Assembly (NCBI GenBank): GCA_014529385.2
Contig: CM043964.1
Coordinates: forward strand, 130,848,920 to 130,912,919
DNA from: Adiantum capillus-veneris
Lineage: Eukaryota > Streptophyta > Polypodiopsida > Polypodiales > Pteridaceae
Direction: 5' to 3'
Length of the DNA: 64,000 bases
Of this stretch, positions 1-12,790 are shown in pieces (the stretch's first letter is position 1; each line of letters starts with the position of its first letter). Below the pieces are notes generated by a model. The model saw only the letters and a program-made list of their open reading frames with translations, ran no database searches and was not told the origin of the DNA. The translations under genes were made by a program, and so were the position numbers.

Positions 1-279
1 GAGCCCAAAAGCTTCTAAACTCCAAAGCAAATTTTCGCAAAAGCATTTGGTCAAAAAGCTGCCCCAAAAAGCCAGCAGCGCCAATTGCGGAATTTCCGTA
101 CTATTGTCAACGCAAAATCTAGGATTGTCCGTACAGTCTGCCACGTCAGAATGTCGGCGCTTTTTGCAAGGGTTCCGTACGACAGCCACGTCATCATATG
201 TACATGCCTGCTACGTCAGCATGCTGCCACGTCATTGCTGTGTGTCCGGGCAGTACCGCCACGTCATAGGTTTGTGGCA
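1..279 (-). mobile_element. 3' LTR of Ty3/gypsy element (cut by window edge)
   Basis: This stretch resembles 2940-3254 in order and motif content: AAAAGC-rich start, repeated CCGTAC and CCACGTCA blocks, and a GTGTGTCCGGG block. It ends in TTTGTGGCA, so on the minus strand the LTR opens with TGCCACAAA. A polypurine tract abuts it at 280-292. The other LTR is about 570 bp, so roughly half of this one lies outside the window. The two copies are clearly diverged, which points to an old insertion. Confidence 0.7.
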
Positions 280-292
280 TACCCCCCTCTTG
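280..292 (-). other. Polypurine tract of the gypsy element
   Basis: On the minus strand this reads CAAGAGGGGGGTA, directly before the TG that opens the 3' LTR. That is the expected position of the plus-strand primer in an LTR retrotransposon. Confidence 0.65.
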
Positions 293-485
293 AAAGAATT
301 GTAATCGCCCTTGATTACACCTGCAAAGTCAGACATAGCCATAGACCAATTCAGTAGACACTGACTCTAAGTATCGACGCACTAGACGACACAAATCCAG
401 CACTTGCACAAAGACGACAGTCACTGAACGTTCACATCACATTCAAATTAAATCAATCACAGAAAAATTCATTCCAAATCTCAAA

Positions 486-2646
486 CCGGAAAGCAGTAGG
501 GTGAAGTACTCGACTGGATAAGACCCTTTTCAAGAAGGTCTTTTACTTGGTTCATGATTTCTTCATTTTGGGCTCGGCCAACATGATAAGGTGGCAGTTC
601 AGTGGTGTGCTTCCAAGAATCATAGCAATAGTATGATCCTTAGGACCAGATGGGGGTAACTCGCCTGGCAAGCCTTCAGAGAAACGATCGGCATGAGTGT
701 GGAGAAAATCTTGGCGTTCTTTGTCTAGTTCAGACATGTTCGTTCTGTGTTCATCATTCAACTCTTTCAAATAGATCGAATAAACAAGAGACTGGATTTC
801 ATTACTTTTGGAAATGGCCAAAGCCGATACAATAGGGACGGACTCGCCCTTCGGTTTTATATCTAGTACAAATTTTTCTGCCCTTTTCATTTGTCAAAGT
901 CGCTTTCTTTGCCCGATAGTCGACCACGGCGTTGTTCTTATGGTACCAAGGGACTCCTAGGAGGATTTCACACCCTTCCAAGGCATGATGTAAAAGTCCC
1001 CGTGCCCTAAATACCCCTAACAATGCAAATGAAGTTTGCCAATGACAGGCATGATGGTTATATCCCGTCCGGGCGCCACTAGAACTGCCTCTGCTGGTGG
1101 CCCCATCCTATCGGGTGTAATCTCGAGCCGTGCTGCCAATTCAGGTGAAATGAAGTTGGCCTTGGCTCCTCTATCGAAAAAGATAAGGGCTTCTTGATCT
1201 TTCACTTTGCCCCAAGCTCGGCAAAGTTCTGTACTTTCATCTATCTGACTTGGGTTGATTCCCATGCAATCTGGTACCAATCCTGCTTTCATCTTGCCTT
1301 TTCTGCCACGTTCCTCTGTTGCTCTAGAACTCTCCGGCCTGTCTTCAACCTGTCCTTGCTTTGCCTTTGTAGGGCACTTTGCAGAGATGTGCCCTTGTTC
1401 CCTGCAACCAAAACACTTCACCTCTTTGAGATAGTTACCCCTTTCTCTAAGAGTCAGTCGGGGTCGTATATCCTTTTCCTAGGAGACTCTTTTTCTTTCT
1501 ACTTTCATTGTTGGAGGTCTGTCTAGTCCTTTGAGTCAAGATTTCATCAATGAGGTAAGTCAAATTCCCTGAATGTATCGAGAAACCCCATTTCCAAGAC
1601 CCATTAATTCTTGAATAGAGTCCGACTTTTGTTCCAGGCAGTAATCTCGGATCTCTATAGGGAGTCCACAGCAAAACCGCTCAATCTGTTTCTTAAAGGT
1701 GACCACCTTAAATGAAGAGGTTGGTAGAAAAGAATCTCAAAACCTCTCGCAATAAGCGTCCAAAGAGTCTCCCTTGGTCATCCGAAGATGGTTCCAAGCG
1801 GTTCTTACATCCCGCTCGTACTCCCGAGTCAGCCAAGAAGAAATAAAGAGCCGTTTGAACTTCAACCACTTGACTGGAGCTTCTTTCCTCAGAAGAAGAG
1901 TGGACCACCATGTTCGAGCATTTTCTTTTAGAAAAGATGCAGCCCTCTTGATCTTGGAGTGCTCTGAGTATTGCACTCCAGAGAAGGCCATGTCAAATTG
2001 TTGGCTGAAGGCCAAAGCCCTAGGAGCGTCTCGGAATCCAAAAAGGATTCAGATTTTGTCGACTGTCCACCTTTAAATTCCTTTGTCTTCTTGCTCTTGT
2101 CTTCGAGAAAGGGCGTAAAACATGTGGTCATCGGAGTCCAAACTGTCAGAGGATGACTCCTCCGTAGAGCTATCCGAAACTGGTCGGAATCTGAGTTTCT
2201 TTGCCTTTTTCTTGCTCTTTCCGAAGTTTTGCTTTTTGCTTTCACTTCTTGCCTTTTTTGTCCTCCTCACTCGAGTCGGAAGAGCTAGAAGAATTGTCAG
2301 AAGAAGAGGAGGAAGAACTCGGTAATCCTTCAAAACACACACGCTTCTTCTGCTTTCTTGTAGATGCAAAAGAAGATTGACGGCCCAAGTAACAAGGGTA
2401 GTCAGTCCCCTTCTTGCACTTCTTCAATTGCTTTCTTGATTGATTCTTCGAGTCCAAAAGCTGACTCATTTGGGTCTGAACCACCTCTTGAAGTTCTTGT
2501 TCAATGAACATCCTCGGAGTAGAAGGTTTCTTGATTGCCAATTTAATTGATGGTTCGATGGCTTTCTGCCACTGACTATGCACTTCAGCCATGGATTGCT
2601 GAGTCAAAAATTTTGCACACTGGGGATCTTTAGCAAACTGAAGCAT
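486..2646 (-). pseudogene. Decayed Ty3/gypsy gag-protease-RT fragment
   Basis: Read on the minus strand, in order: a charged, serine-rich gag start (about 2646-2245); a retrotransposon gag core at 2015-1737 with a WW..L pattern and W..F+..F; a CCHC zinc knuckle near 1421-1375 (CFGCREQGHISAKC); and an aspartic protease (1180-900) with FFDRGAKANFIS and later the EILLGVPW strand. The N-terminus of reverse transcriptase follows, with DHTIAMI near 640 and a segment ending SSTSPYCFPV at about 490. The frame then stops; the rest of RT, RNase H and integrase are missing, so the internal 3' part is deleted. Several frameshifts separate the pieces. The protease active site reads D-R-G instead of D-S/T-G, so even the protease would be inactive. 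Family assignment is confident; the element is dead. Confidence 0.8.
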
Positions 2647-2666
2647 CTGCTTTGTGCACTCGTTGT

Positions 2667-2678
2667 GCTCTGATACCA
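2667..2678 (-). other. Primer binding site (tRNA-iMet type)
   Basis: The minus strand reads TGGTATCAGAGC, the usual plant retrotransposon site complementary to the 3' end of initiator tRNA-Met. It lies four bases from the end of the 5' LTR, as expected. The longest open gag frame begins upstream of this site, so the real start codon is probably a later ATG. Confidence 0.85.
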
Positions 2679-2682
2679 AACT

Positions 2683-3254
2683 TGGACGCCCCAAGTCAAG
2701 ATTCTACCGCAACACAACAGAGATTTGCTTCAAAACACTTCACAAATTAAGAGAGAGAGAGTCCACACAGCCCGGCGTAGTTCCGTGCCAAGAGATATTG
2801 GCCCCAAAGACGAGCGCCCCTTTCAGTATTTCTTTTATATTAATCTTTAAGCACATTACAATAGCTCGCAAGTGCTCGCTCTCAGACTCTACGTCCAGAT
2901 GCTCTACCGAGTGAGCCCCCCTTGGGTTTAATTATAAAGGTTACAAGCAAGGGTTGCTAAAAGCAAAGCCCCAAAAGCATTAAACTTTAAAAGCAATGAC
3001 TCCCAAAAGCTAGCGCTGCCAAAAGCACCCAACGAAAATCGTGGAATTCCGTACGCACTGCAACACTAGCAAGTCAGCACGAATCGCCGGATTCCATACA
3101 CTTGCCACGTTAACCAGTCAGCGTGGATTGCGGCGATCCGTACTGTCAGCCAGTCAACGTGAATTGCGACGATCCGTATTGTCAGCCAGTCAGCTGCGTC
3201 ATCAATTGGGTGTGTGTGTGTCCGGGTTGCTCTGCCACGTCATCAATTTGTGAC
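2683..3254 (-). mobile_element. 5' LTR of Ty3/gypsy element
   Basis: It is bounded by TG at 2683 and CA at 3254 on the plus strand, giving TG...CA on the minus strand. It lies beside the primer site and matches the partial copy at 1-279. It contains a short tandem array (about 3110-3200) of roughly 37-bp units with the core CCGTACTGTCAGCCAGTCA. On the minus strand near 2915-2885 there is a tRNA A-box-like stretch but no B box. Confidence 0.7.
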
Positions 3255-4577
3255 AGCTCGCGTGCACCACCTTGCCAGTGCCCACCGAGCCAGCCATGAT
3301 GCCACTACTCTAACTCTCTCATGGAATGATGTCCATGTTGCCGAGGACCCGCCCTAGTTCACTCCACCCAGGCACGATGTGTTACTGCAAGTGTTGCCCA
3401 CCGAGCCAGCCATCCACGCCGCGCCTAGACATGGCGTCTTGTTGCAGGCCCTACACTCTCAGGCTACCATTTCCCTGCTTGTGAAGACCATCAGATGGTT
3501 CAATCCACCCGAGCATATCGGTGTGTTGTTGGAGCTGCCCGCCCAGCTAATCGTTCCCTCTCTGCTGCAATTAACGCCTTGGTCTATGCCAACCACTCAG
3601 TCAGGCTCCCTACAGCCCCCCCACACCATGTAAAGCATACTCTGGAATCACCTTATCGAGTGGCCCTCAATGCACACATGGTTGGAAACTCCGACACCTC
3701 TAGCCCGAGGCCTAGATCCCAGTTTGACTCTCCAGCTGCCCTGCTTCCGACTAAAAGAGTCGGGCCAACTAAATCCATCTCTGAAGCATACCCCCTTGCT
3801 CCTGCCGCTTTTCAATCAATGTCCTCTACAATTGCAACAACAACGGCCCCTTCATGCTTGCCTGCTACTTTCTCTGCACAAGCTACAGCCCAAGCAACTA
3901 CCTTTCTTTCGCTTTAACAAGCTAATCTCTCACCTCCATCAACGAGAACCGCCTCCCGGCCCACCCTCTTCTACACTTACTGCAAAGGATGCTTTCATAA
4001 ATGTAGCTCCAACTCGAAACCTTCGAGTGCCATCAATCCTCGCACGTGGGACGATCCAAAAACAAACGCCACTCATCACCTTGCATCCTAAGCAGCCAAA
4101 ACAACATCAATTCTTGGTAAAGTTCACTACCTTGTCTCTCGCAAGCACACGGACATGTACCTTGCTGCCAACTGCCTCTCCCGCATAATGCAGCACCCCG
4201 ACGCATCAAGCGTGCAAATGCTCACTCATCTTTTGTGCTACCTTCAACAAACTCAATCATTTGAGCCATTCAGTCATCTGTATCCCCTAACCAACCTCCC
4301 TTTCCATTGGCTACACTAACTCAGACCTTGCCAGGTGAACCTCTCCCTCAAACCAATACTCAGCTTAATGATAAAGCCTTAAATCACTTTCCCTCGCCAA
4401 GAGTTTTTCCTTCTACCCCCTTTGATCCCGGTGGCCCCCCCTGCATGACCTCCATCTTACACTCTGAGCTGATGCCTCAACCGACCATGGAAGAATGCTG
4501 AAACCCCACCCTGGCTCCCTTGCGGTTCATTCACTCAATGATAATCTCATCCTTTCATTTCGCTTGTGGGGGCGAAT
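3255..4577 (+). pseudogene. Decayed copia-like relic
   Basis: Most of this stretch reads as low-complexity, proline-rich frames of uncertain meaning. Around 4095-4310 one plus frame shows a pattern like the end of copia RT: a HTDMYLAANCLSRIMQHPD stretch, then LLCYLQQT, comparable to the family's RPD...A...LSR.M..P and LRYL.GT. A purine-rich tract (GTGGGGGCGA, about 4565-4574) then precedes a possible LTR start. Together these suggest the 3' end of a plus-strand copia element. The upstream part, 3300-4090, could instead be unrelated sequence. Confidence 0.35.
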
Positions 4578-4633
4578 GTGCAATGTCCAAGCTCGTGAAA
4601 TCATTCATGCTAGGGACCTGACGAAGTACTTCC

Positions 4634-4711
4634 AAGCTTGACCAAAGCATCAATACTTCAAAGCTCGACCAAAGCATCAATACTTCAAAGCTCAACCAAA
4701 GCATCATTCAG
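4634..4711 (+). repeat. 27-bp tandem repeat, about 3 copies
   Basis: The unit AAGCTCGACCAAAGCATCAA plus TACTTCA occurs at 4634-4660 and 4661-4687, with a shorter third copy to about 4711. The copies differ at only a few positions. Confidence 0.9.
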
Positions 4712-5017
4712 TGTTGCTGATCTTCTTCATGGTGAAGTCCCTTCCTGCATTATGCAGGTTTGCATGAGCATATTGTGTAAACCCAAAGCATGTAGCTACT
4801 CATTCACCATGAAACCATATCACATGGATGCCCTTGTATAACAACATGTCTTACGGGGCCATGTTGGATAAATAATCCATGTCATCATCCACGTTGTCAC
4901 TAGTGAGATGCCAAACAGCACGCATTCCCATGAATCCTATGAACCTCCTGTGACCCTTGTAACCACTCCCACACGTGTATATAATTGCACCCCTTCTCAA
5001 TAGAAAATAACGCGTCT

Positions 5018-5121
<104 letters not shown>

Positions 5122-5411
5122 ACCTCTCTCCTTCTCACATGTGTGTCATGTCAGAAAGAATGTGAAGAAGTGTACCAACCTGCGAATGCCATGCTTGATG
5201 AAGGGGTGGAGCTCAAAGACAGAGTGGGTAGCGATGAAGTGCAAGGTGTGGCCGATGAGAGGCCATCCTCTGGAGACAAGAGGCGGCATGCGCTTCACAT
5301 GCTCGGCACGAGACAAGGCAAAAAGAGCCACCACTCCCACGCCGACTACGACTGCAACTGCGCACGCCACCAAGTTATCGCTCATCCTCTCTACGAGACC
5401 GTTGATCTCCA

Positions 5412-5450
<39 letters not shown>

Positions 5451-5707
5451 GTTTCGAAGGATCATCCTTGTGTATGTATGACCTAAGTACATCCGCCTGT
5501 CTCACATTAATTAATCATGCCGGCTATTAAACTACTGTAAAACTTGTGAATCATGGTTAGGTTTTAAAAGAAATTCATTTCTTTCAAGATTCCTTGGAAT
5601 CTACAAGGCGGAGATGCAAACAAATTCATAGTCACAAACAAGCGATTTGCTACAAAAAGAAACATCACGAGGCCTGCCTACAAGCATTGGTGTGCTGCTA
5701 AAAATCA

Positions 5708-5788
5708 GAATGCTTCAAATTTTGAACAAGCAACTCTAAGTGGGGTGAGAATGCTTCAAATTTTGAACAAGCAACCCTAAGTGGGCGT
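5708..5788 (+). repeat. 41-bp tandem duplication
   Basis: Two adjacent copies (5708-5748 and 5749-5788) of a unit beginning GAATGCTTCAAATTTTGAAC. They differ at a few positions near the end. No coding sequence is visible around them. Confidence 0.85.
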
Positions 5789-6067
5789 GTATTTATCAAC
5801 CTCTACATCTGCCAGTGGGACCAATGGTTAACCACTTCACGAAAAACTGGTTGAGAGCAAGGTGCGACTCTTTCATACTAGATGACATATTTATGTCATG
5901 ATCTTATTCCATCTTGCCAACTTGTGCGCCATGGTATAATAATGATATCATTATCATGTATGACACAATATAAAAGGGGGGAAAAAAAGGAAAATGGAGA
6001 TGTAAGTAGTTGACACAACTCGAGCTAGGGCAAGCTTCATTAAAGCTTTGGTTGGAATGCTTTAGTG

Positions 6068-6068
<1 letters not shown>

Positions 6069-6161
<93 letters not shown>
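6069..6161. repeat. (CT)n microsatellite
   Basis: An uninterrupted CT array of about 93 bp. The flanks (5550-6300) show no gene. Confidence 0.95.
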
Positions 6162-6163
<2 letters not shown>

Positions 6164-6306
6164 GGTTGCCCTACTTCCGATTTTCACCACTACAATATGT
6201 TGGTATTGCGCCCTTGTTTCTGAACGCTAGAATATGCTGCTAGCTGCCCCCACAATATGAAAAAAAGCAACACACACTCACACACATACAAAGAGTACAC
6301 ACAATA

Positions 6307-6545
6307 CAATTGTTGTGCGCCACACCTGCCAGCTTAGAGAGAGAGAGAGAGGTGTCCAAGGAAACTCAACTCTCTCCCCCCTTTCATCTCCTCTTTGCTA
6401 CACACACACACACACACACACACATAATACACATAGTATACATAGTACAATTGTTGTGTGCCATGCCTGTCAGCTTAGAGAGAGAAAGAGAGAGGTCCGC
6501 AAGGAAACTCAACTGCCTAGCTCCTTCCTTCATATCCTCTTTCAA
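6307..6545 (+). repeat. Imperfect direct repeat around CA/GA microsatellites
   Basis: A block starting CAATTGTTGTG, then CCAGCTTAGAGAGAGA and GGAAACTCAACT, occurs at about 6307 and again at about 6449. The first copy ends in a CA microsatellite. Confidence 0.75.
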
Positions 6546-6806
6546 CTTTGCCCTACATCCATTCTTCTCTCCTATTTTTTATCTTTCAAACCATTTCAAC
6601 TCCGCCTTTTTAGCCCTCGCTTGCAGCCTTTGCTTGTCCTTCCTACATAATTTATTGCGCTCTAAGCACTTTAGGAGTTGGCGGCTACAAGCCAATCTCT
6701 AGTGATCACATGCGCAATTGCCTGAAGCTCTTGAAGCAGTGGTCAAATAAGACAAAAACGACAGGTACTTGGTTGTGGAAGTTGCTAGAAATTGAATGTG
6801 CACGTG

Positions 6807-9800
6807 TGTTTAAGGTACACACATTCAGAACGGGCAAACACAAGAGTCAGAATGGAACTAGAACTGGAACTAGAACAGAACACAGAAACAGAAATAGACT
6901 AAGTCCGCCATAACTTCCGTCATCATATTCCCAAATAGACATTGATCGACAGTTACATAGTTGGAGAATACTAATGGGCAATGCCCTTTCCCAAGAACAC
7001 CCCTTGGAATCCCAAAAGTACAAAAGTTGATCTTCCGAATTCCACTAAGGTAAAACATCCAAAATTCCCTAGGCTTAACACCTGGCACAGCCCGGTGGCT
7101 AGAGCCATAGGCTGACCTGGACCCACAATCCCTTGATCAAGTAATCTGCTCCCCAGCAACTCCTTCTGCATCTATCTCTACAGCCTTTTCTGCCATAAAA
7201 TCTGGATCCCCTTGCTTTTCCACATCTGATTCCGCTTGCTTTTCCACTTCCGATTCCACTCCACCTGCCAAATTCCGATCTGGTTCCAAAACGCCACTGC
7301 TCAACTCCGCCTTCCACTTACTCAGACCCCATGCACTTACTTCAATTCCCTTGCTTTTAGTCTTCGACTCCTCCATCTCTACAACGAGCCTCTCATTCTC
7401 CATCTTCAATGCCTCATTCTCCCTCCTAATGCTCTCCTTTCCAACTTGCTGAAACCAATTCTTGAAGCAGTCCGTCGACACTTCCATATGCTCCCTCCAA
7501 AGCCTAGTTGATGTATTCCACATCTCCTGCACATATTCCAGCACTTCCTGCTTCGAGGCATCCACATCCGAATTAGCTACTAAGAGACCTGTCATCCCCG
7601 CCATCAGCTTTCCCTTAATATTTTCAGAAAACATTTTGCCAGTCTTCTCCTTAACAATCAGTGAATTGCGACGTTCGCACACTTGGATGTGATCTCCAAC
7701 ACTTCTCACCACCTTAATCTTATAATGATGAATTTTCACCTCGATTCGGGTACGCCATGCAAGATTCACCCAAAAAATATTCGTCCTTAAGTGAGTCACA
7801 TCAGCACTGAGCGAGTTTTTAGCCTTAAAGTGAGTACCCCCACTAATGAGTACCCCTTGACCCTTTTGCCCAATTCCATTCCCCCGACTTTGCTCTTTTT
7901 GGACTTCCAATCCCACAGTCCAAATTCCAACATCCAGTCCGCCATTCAAATTCCGAATTCCAGATCCCTTTACATGTTGAACATACTTTGACATTAAATC
8001 TGCATTCTACTGAACATCCTCTACTTCCACGTTTACATCATCTGCTTGACTCCCAAATTGACAAATGGCTTGACAATCGCCATGATAAAATTTAGATCCA
8101 TCTACATTTCCAAAGATGACTTCATCATTTGCTGCAATATCTTTAGCCTTCCGCAACATCCACTGTGAAATTTCAAGAACTTTTAGTATCTGAATTTGCA
8201 TCTGCATTTCCGCCTAAATCTAAATTCCAATCTGAATCTGAATCTCACTACGAATATGAAGCTGAACCAAAATCTGACACTTGGGATACTCCTCTTCATG
8301 TCCCTTATACAACAGTGCCCTATCAACTCCTACATATTTGTTCTGATTTTGTTCAATCCAAGAAGAAAATGATGTTGTTAATCCCCACTGAGTATCGATG
8401 TCATCCTCCTTGTGACATTGATTGTCATACCTCTTCATCAAGCTTTCCACGGCTTCCATTAAAATTTGCATCTGAATTGGTCTTTGCATCCAAAATTGCA
8501 GTTGAATCCAAATCCAAAATTGAGACTGAATCTGAATTGAAATCTGAATTTGAGTCTGAATCACATTCGGCATCTTCCAAAATTTGACTTGCTTTATCAA
8601 CTAAAAAATTTCCCTGAATGTCTCTTCATATCCATCTATATGAACTTGCCGCAATATGGAATGAATATCATCATCCTCAATCTCCTCCGTTATCCTGCTG
8701 TCATCTTCTGGTCCTTGCTGCTGCAATTGTCGCTTGGCTCTTTTGACATCCTCTTTTGACATTTGCTTTGAAGTCTGCTTGAAATGAAAAAATTCTGCCA
8801 TGATATCCGCATTAGCATGCACATCCTCCATTTGCTGTTGACAATTGTCCTCTTCAAATGTATGTGAATTCCCAATGAGCATGACACTTCGATCAGTCGA
8901 AAAGGAATAATCCTCATGTTCTTCATGGACACACTTCCGTGGTAGGATAGAGGTAACCAGGGTTTCTGCCTGGCTATGTTCCCTGACCTCATGTTGCTCC
9001 TCCTTACCTTGCTGCCTTTTATCCTGCTGATATTGTTGATCCTCCACATGGTCTTCATTCCAACTTCCCACTTGCATTTGTTGAGCTACCACCCATTGAT
9101 TTTCTTATCGAAACTGTTGTGTACATTGTTGGGATACAATTTCCACAAGATTTGCTAACTGCATATTTCCATCAGTGGATCTTCGTGGTGACAATCCCTC
9201 CGAACTTGAGTTGTTCATTGTTGTTGCTGCAAATTCCTCCTGAGTACATCTGATGTTTGAAACTTCTTCCTGCTTTGACTCTTCATTTGTAATCCTACAT
9301 ACATTCTCAATTGAACCCAAAAATAAATCAATCACCTCTTCTTCTTCATTCCTCTCTCTATCCATCACCTCTCCGTTCATCCGACTATCTACCTATCCAT
9401 TCCTCACATTATCCGCCTCTTCAAATGGTCTTTGATTTCCGTGAACAACATCCTCAATATGCATGATTTGCTTCTCCTCTGAATAATAAATATCATTGAC
9501 AAGTGACAACACCAACATCAATTTCAGCAATGGATACTCCATCTCCACTCTATGAGCACACTCCAGTAGTAGGGTATGGGTATCTAGGGGCAGTATTAGG
9601 CTCTCTTGTCCAACCTCCTTTTGCACCTCCTTCTCCTCCACCTTTGGTATCCCCACATGATGGATGTCCGTCTCCAAGCCAACCCATCCGTCATCATCAT
9701 CACTTAATTCATCTTCAACCTCAGCCGCATATGCATCCCTCAATCTCTCACATGCTTCCTGCAATTTTCTCACCTCCTTCCTGCTGGAACATGATGTCCT

Positions 9801-10956
9801 CCTCTTTCCTTTATGATTAGTCAACCACTCATATGCCCTCTCTAAGTCATCCTCAAAATCTTCCAACTTATCCCATGCTACCTGTGTCCCATCAACTGAT
9901 GCTTTATGCATTCTTCGGCTAAATTTTTGAAGTTTTGAACACAAATCCACCATACACCACTTCCTACATGCATCTCCCTCTGAACACTCATCAACTGCAC
10001 ATGGGCAATCCTCCACTTCATGCTTCCGACTCATGCATACCTTACATTTCTTTCTCTTCTTCTTTTGACTCCCCATGGCGCTTATCCGCTAGAACTTTGA
10101 TTTGAAATTTGGCTAATTTCTGACTTCCACATTTGCAACAGTTCTAATTCCAGATTCCGCAATTTGACTTCAAACTATGCAACAGTCATTGTGATTTGAA
10201 TTCTGATTCTGCAAACTTATCCGATTCCTGATTTTGGTGGTACTCAACTTCCTGCACTTCCTCCTAGTGGAACTTGACTCCCATAACTCCCCCCTGGTGG
10301 AACTGATCCCCCGGAATTTCTTCCTGATGACCCTCAAAATATGTGATAATAAATCTGGTTCATCTTCCACTTCTTCCTTTTGTCTATCTCTCTGATAATC
10401 CTCTGGTACATCCAAATCTTCTTGTCTAATCTGGATATGTGTCCTCTTTTGCTTCTTCTATGGCAACATCTGAATTTTGATGACTTTCAGAAAATCAGCC
10501 CAACTCCATCAACGTGAATGTGACTGTCTTCTTCTAGAGCACAAATAACTGCCCATACAGACTTGCCCTATTTTGAACGTCTTCCCTTCATTCAGTAACT
10601 ACTTCCATCTCTTCAGCACTCGCTCCCACAAGAGAAATCTGAATCCGTCCATGCTACGTCACACATACACCGTGATCACCAGTGTTTAAGGTACAGACAT
10701 TCAAAACGGGCAAACATAGGAGTCAGAATGGAACTGGAACTGGAACTGGAACATAACACAGAAACAGAAACATACTAATTCCACCATAACTTCCGTCATC
10801 ATATTCCCAAATAGACACTGATCGGCAGTTACATAGTTGGAGAATACTAATGGGCAATGCCCTTTCCCAAGAACACCCCTTGGAATCCCAAAAGTACAAA
10901 AGCTGATATTCTGAATTCCACTAAGGTAAAACATCCAAAATTCCCTAGGCTTAACA
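6807..10956 (-). mobile_element. Non-autonomous LTR element with gag-like ORF (TR-GAG type)
   Basis: Two direct repeats of 274 bp (6807-7080 and 10683-10956) bound a 3.6-kb interior. Each starts TGTTTAAGG and ends CTTAACA, giving TG...CA ends with short inverted termini. I count about 16 differences and no gap between them (about 94% identity). The flanking five bases are ACGTG on the left and ACATG on the right, a target-site duplication with one change. The interior has no RT, RNase H or integrase, only one long minus-strand gag-like frame with a CCHC knuckle. No standard primer site or polypurine tract is obvious beside either LTR. This fits terminal-repeat elements carrying only gag, mobilised in trans by an unidentified partner. 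Confidence 0.85.
7137..10652 (-). pseudogene. 1,172-codon gag-like frame with 12 in-frame stops
   Basis: Starting at the ATG at 10652, one minus-strand reading frame runs to a TGA at 7137 across the whole element interior with no frameshift. It is broken by TAG at 10599, 10458, 10113, 10089, 9393, 8601, 8220, 8214 and 8007, TAA at 9105, and TGA at 10509 and 10170. Between the stops it stays protein-like: a basic N-terminal part with SFK/TFKIGQVC-like text; a CCHC knuckle near 10040 (CKVCMSRKHEVEDC, spacing CX2CX4HX4C); a long acidic and glutamine-rich middle (9380-8600); isoleucine/glutamine repeats (8600-8150); and a coiled-coil-like, Glu/Lys-rich end (7500-7140). I do not recognise a known domain beyond the knuckle. 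By position and knuckle it is most likely a diverged gag. Each stop is one C-to-T step from CAG, CAA or CGA. Confidence 0.7.
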
Positions 10957-11179
10957 ACATGTCATAGCTACAGATCAAGAGAGCTCCCAAGATTGAGAGA
11001 GAGATAACTTGATTCTCACTGCCTCTCTGTAATTGAACATGTTGCCCTCATCTCTTACATGCTTGGTTACCCCACGCCATGCATCCTCGTCATGTGCCCT
11101 AACTCCTTCACTACCAATTGATGTTCCCACTCTCTACATGCACCTGCTTTTTCCATTGATGCTCTAGAATGACCCATTG

Positions 11180-12059
<880 letters not shown>

Positions 12060-12790
12060 TCATCACCTATTTGTGGACCTCCCCTTTGTCATCACTATTG
12101 TCAATAATGGTGATAACTGCCTTTGCGGCCACGATGTCATTAGCTCGGAACGCTTCTGTATTGGTAAACTCCTTGCTTTTGACACACGATAAAAAGTAAC
12201 TAACGATATGAACTGATGGTAAATAAAGCAAAAGATTACGATACCAACCTCTTTATAGAATCTCATCAGAACTTTAAGCAATCAATTCTTGGTTGTGCAT
12301 TTGCGTACAATTTATCGGTCAGAAATGTTCACAATGTCTTGGTAAGTCACGGTCGAGGGAAATGACATGCACTACCATGTCACTCTTATCTTCTTCAGGT
12401 ACATTCATCAACCTTGATAAAGAATAATCCACAACGACAGAAGATAGTATTTGCCCATACGCACCATGGTGTGCAAAGTGGATAGAAAATCATTCCCTAG
12501 AGGATGCCATAGTTTAAACTTCCAATACATTACAGCCTCGTCAAAGATATTGTTTGATGTCAGGAAGACCTAATTATTAAGATTGTCTACATCGTAGAGG
12601 CCACAAAGCTCGACATCCTTGTTGACATCATCAACAGTAACATGTTGTGCATCACCTTTTGAAAGTGTGTCTCCCCTTTGTCCTTCATGCAATAACCTAC
12701 CATCCCTTGGAAGGTATGCAAATTCTTCTAAGTGCTCTGCACATAATTTTTTCACCTGGTAAGCTTTCCTTGTCCTAGCCCAAGTACGAC
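12060..12790 (-). pseudogene. Unidentified decayed coding region
   Basis: On the minus strand three protein-like stretches lie in order. The first, 12790-12400, reads smoothly across one in-frame TAG at 12570-12572 and then needs a frame change near 12470. The second ends with SDMVVHVISLDRDLPRHCEH (about 12400-12340). The third, 12179-12075, contains AAKAVITIIDNSDDKGEVHK and a stop. Composition and reading continuity suggest former exons. No domain is recognised; a transposon-encoded protein or a cellular gene fragment are both possible. Confidence 0.35.

Noticed and set aside
2885-2915. tRNA gene on the minus strand (CTCACTCGGTAGAGCATC)
   Set aside because: A tRNA A-box-like stretch is present, but no B box (GGTTCRANNCC) lies at the right distance and no cloverleaf can be drawn. 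It sits inside an LTR.
5880-5960. Short palindromes around TGACATATTTATGTCA as a regulatory site
   Set aside because: AT-rich, short and isolated; such symmetry is expected by chance in this composition.
7137-10652. Reassigned genetic code with TAG/TAA read as glutamine
   Set aside because: The methyltransferase and transposase models terminate at TAG and TAA and show no internal TAG/TAA, and copia elements carry frameshifts as well. Decay by cytosine deamination explains the pattern more simply.
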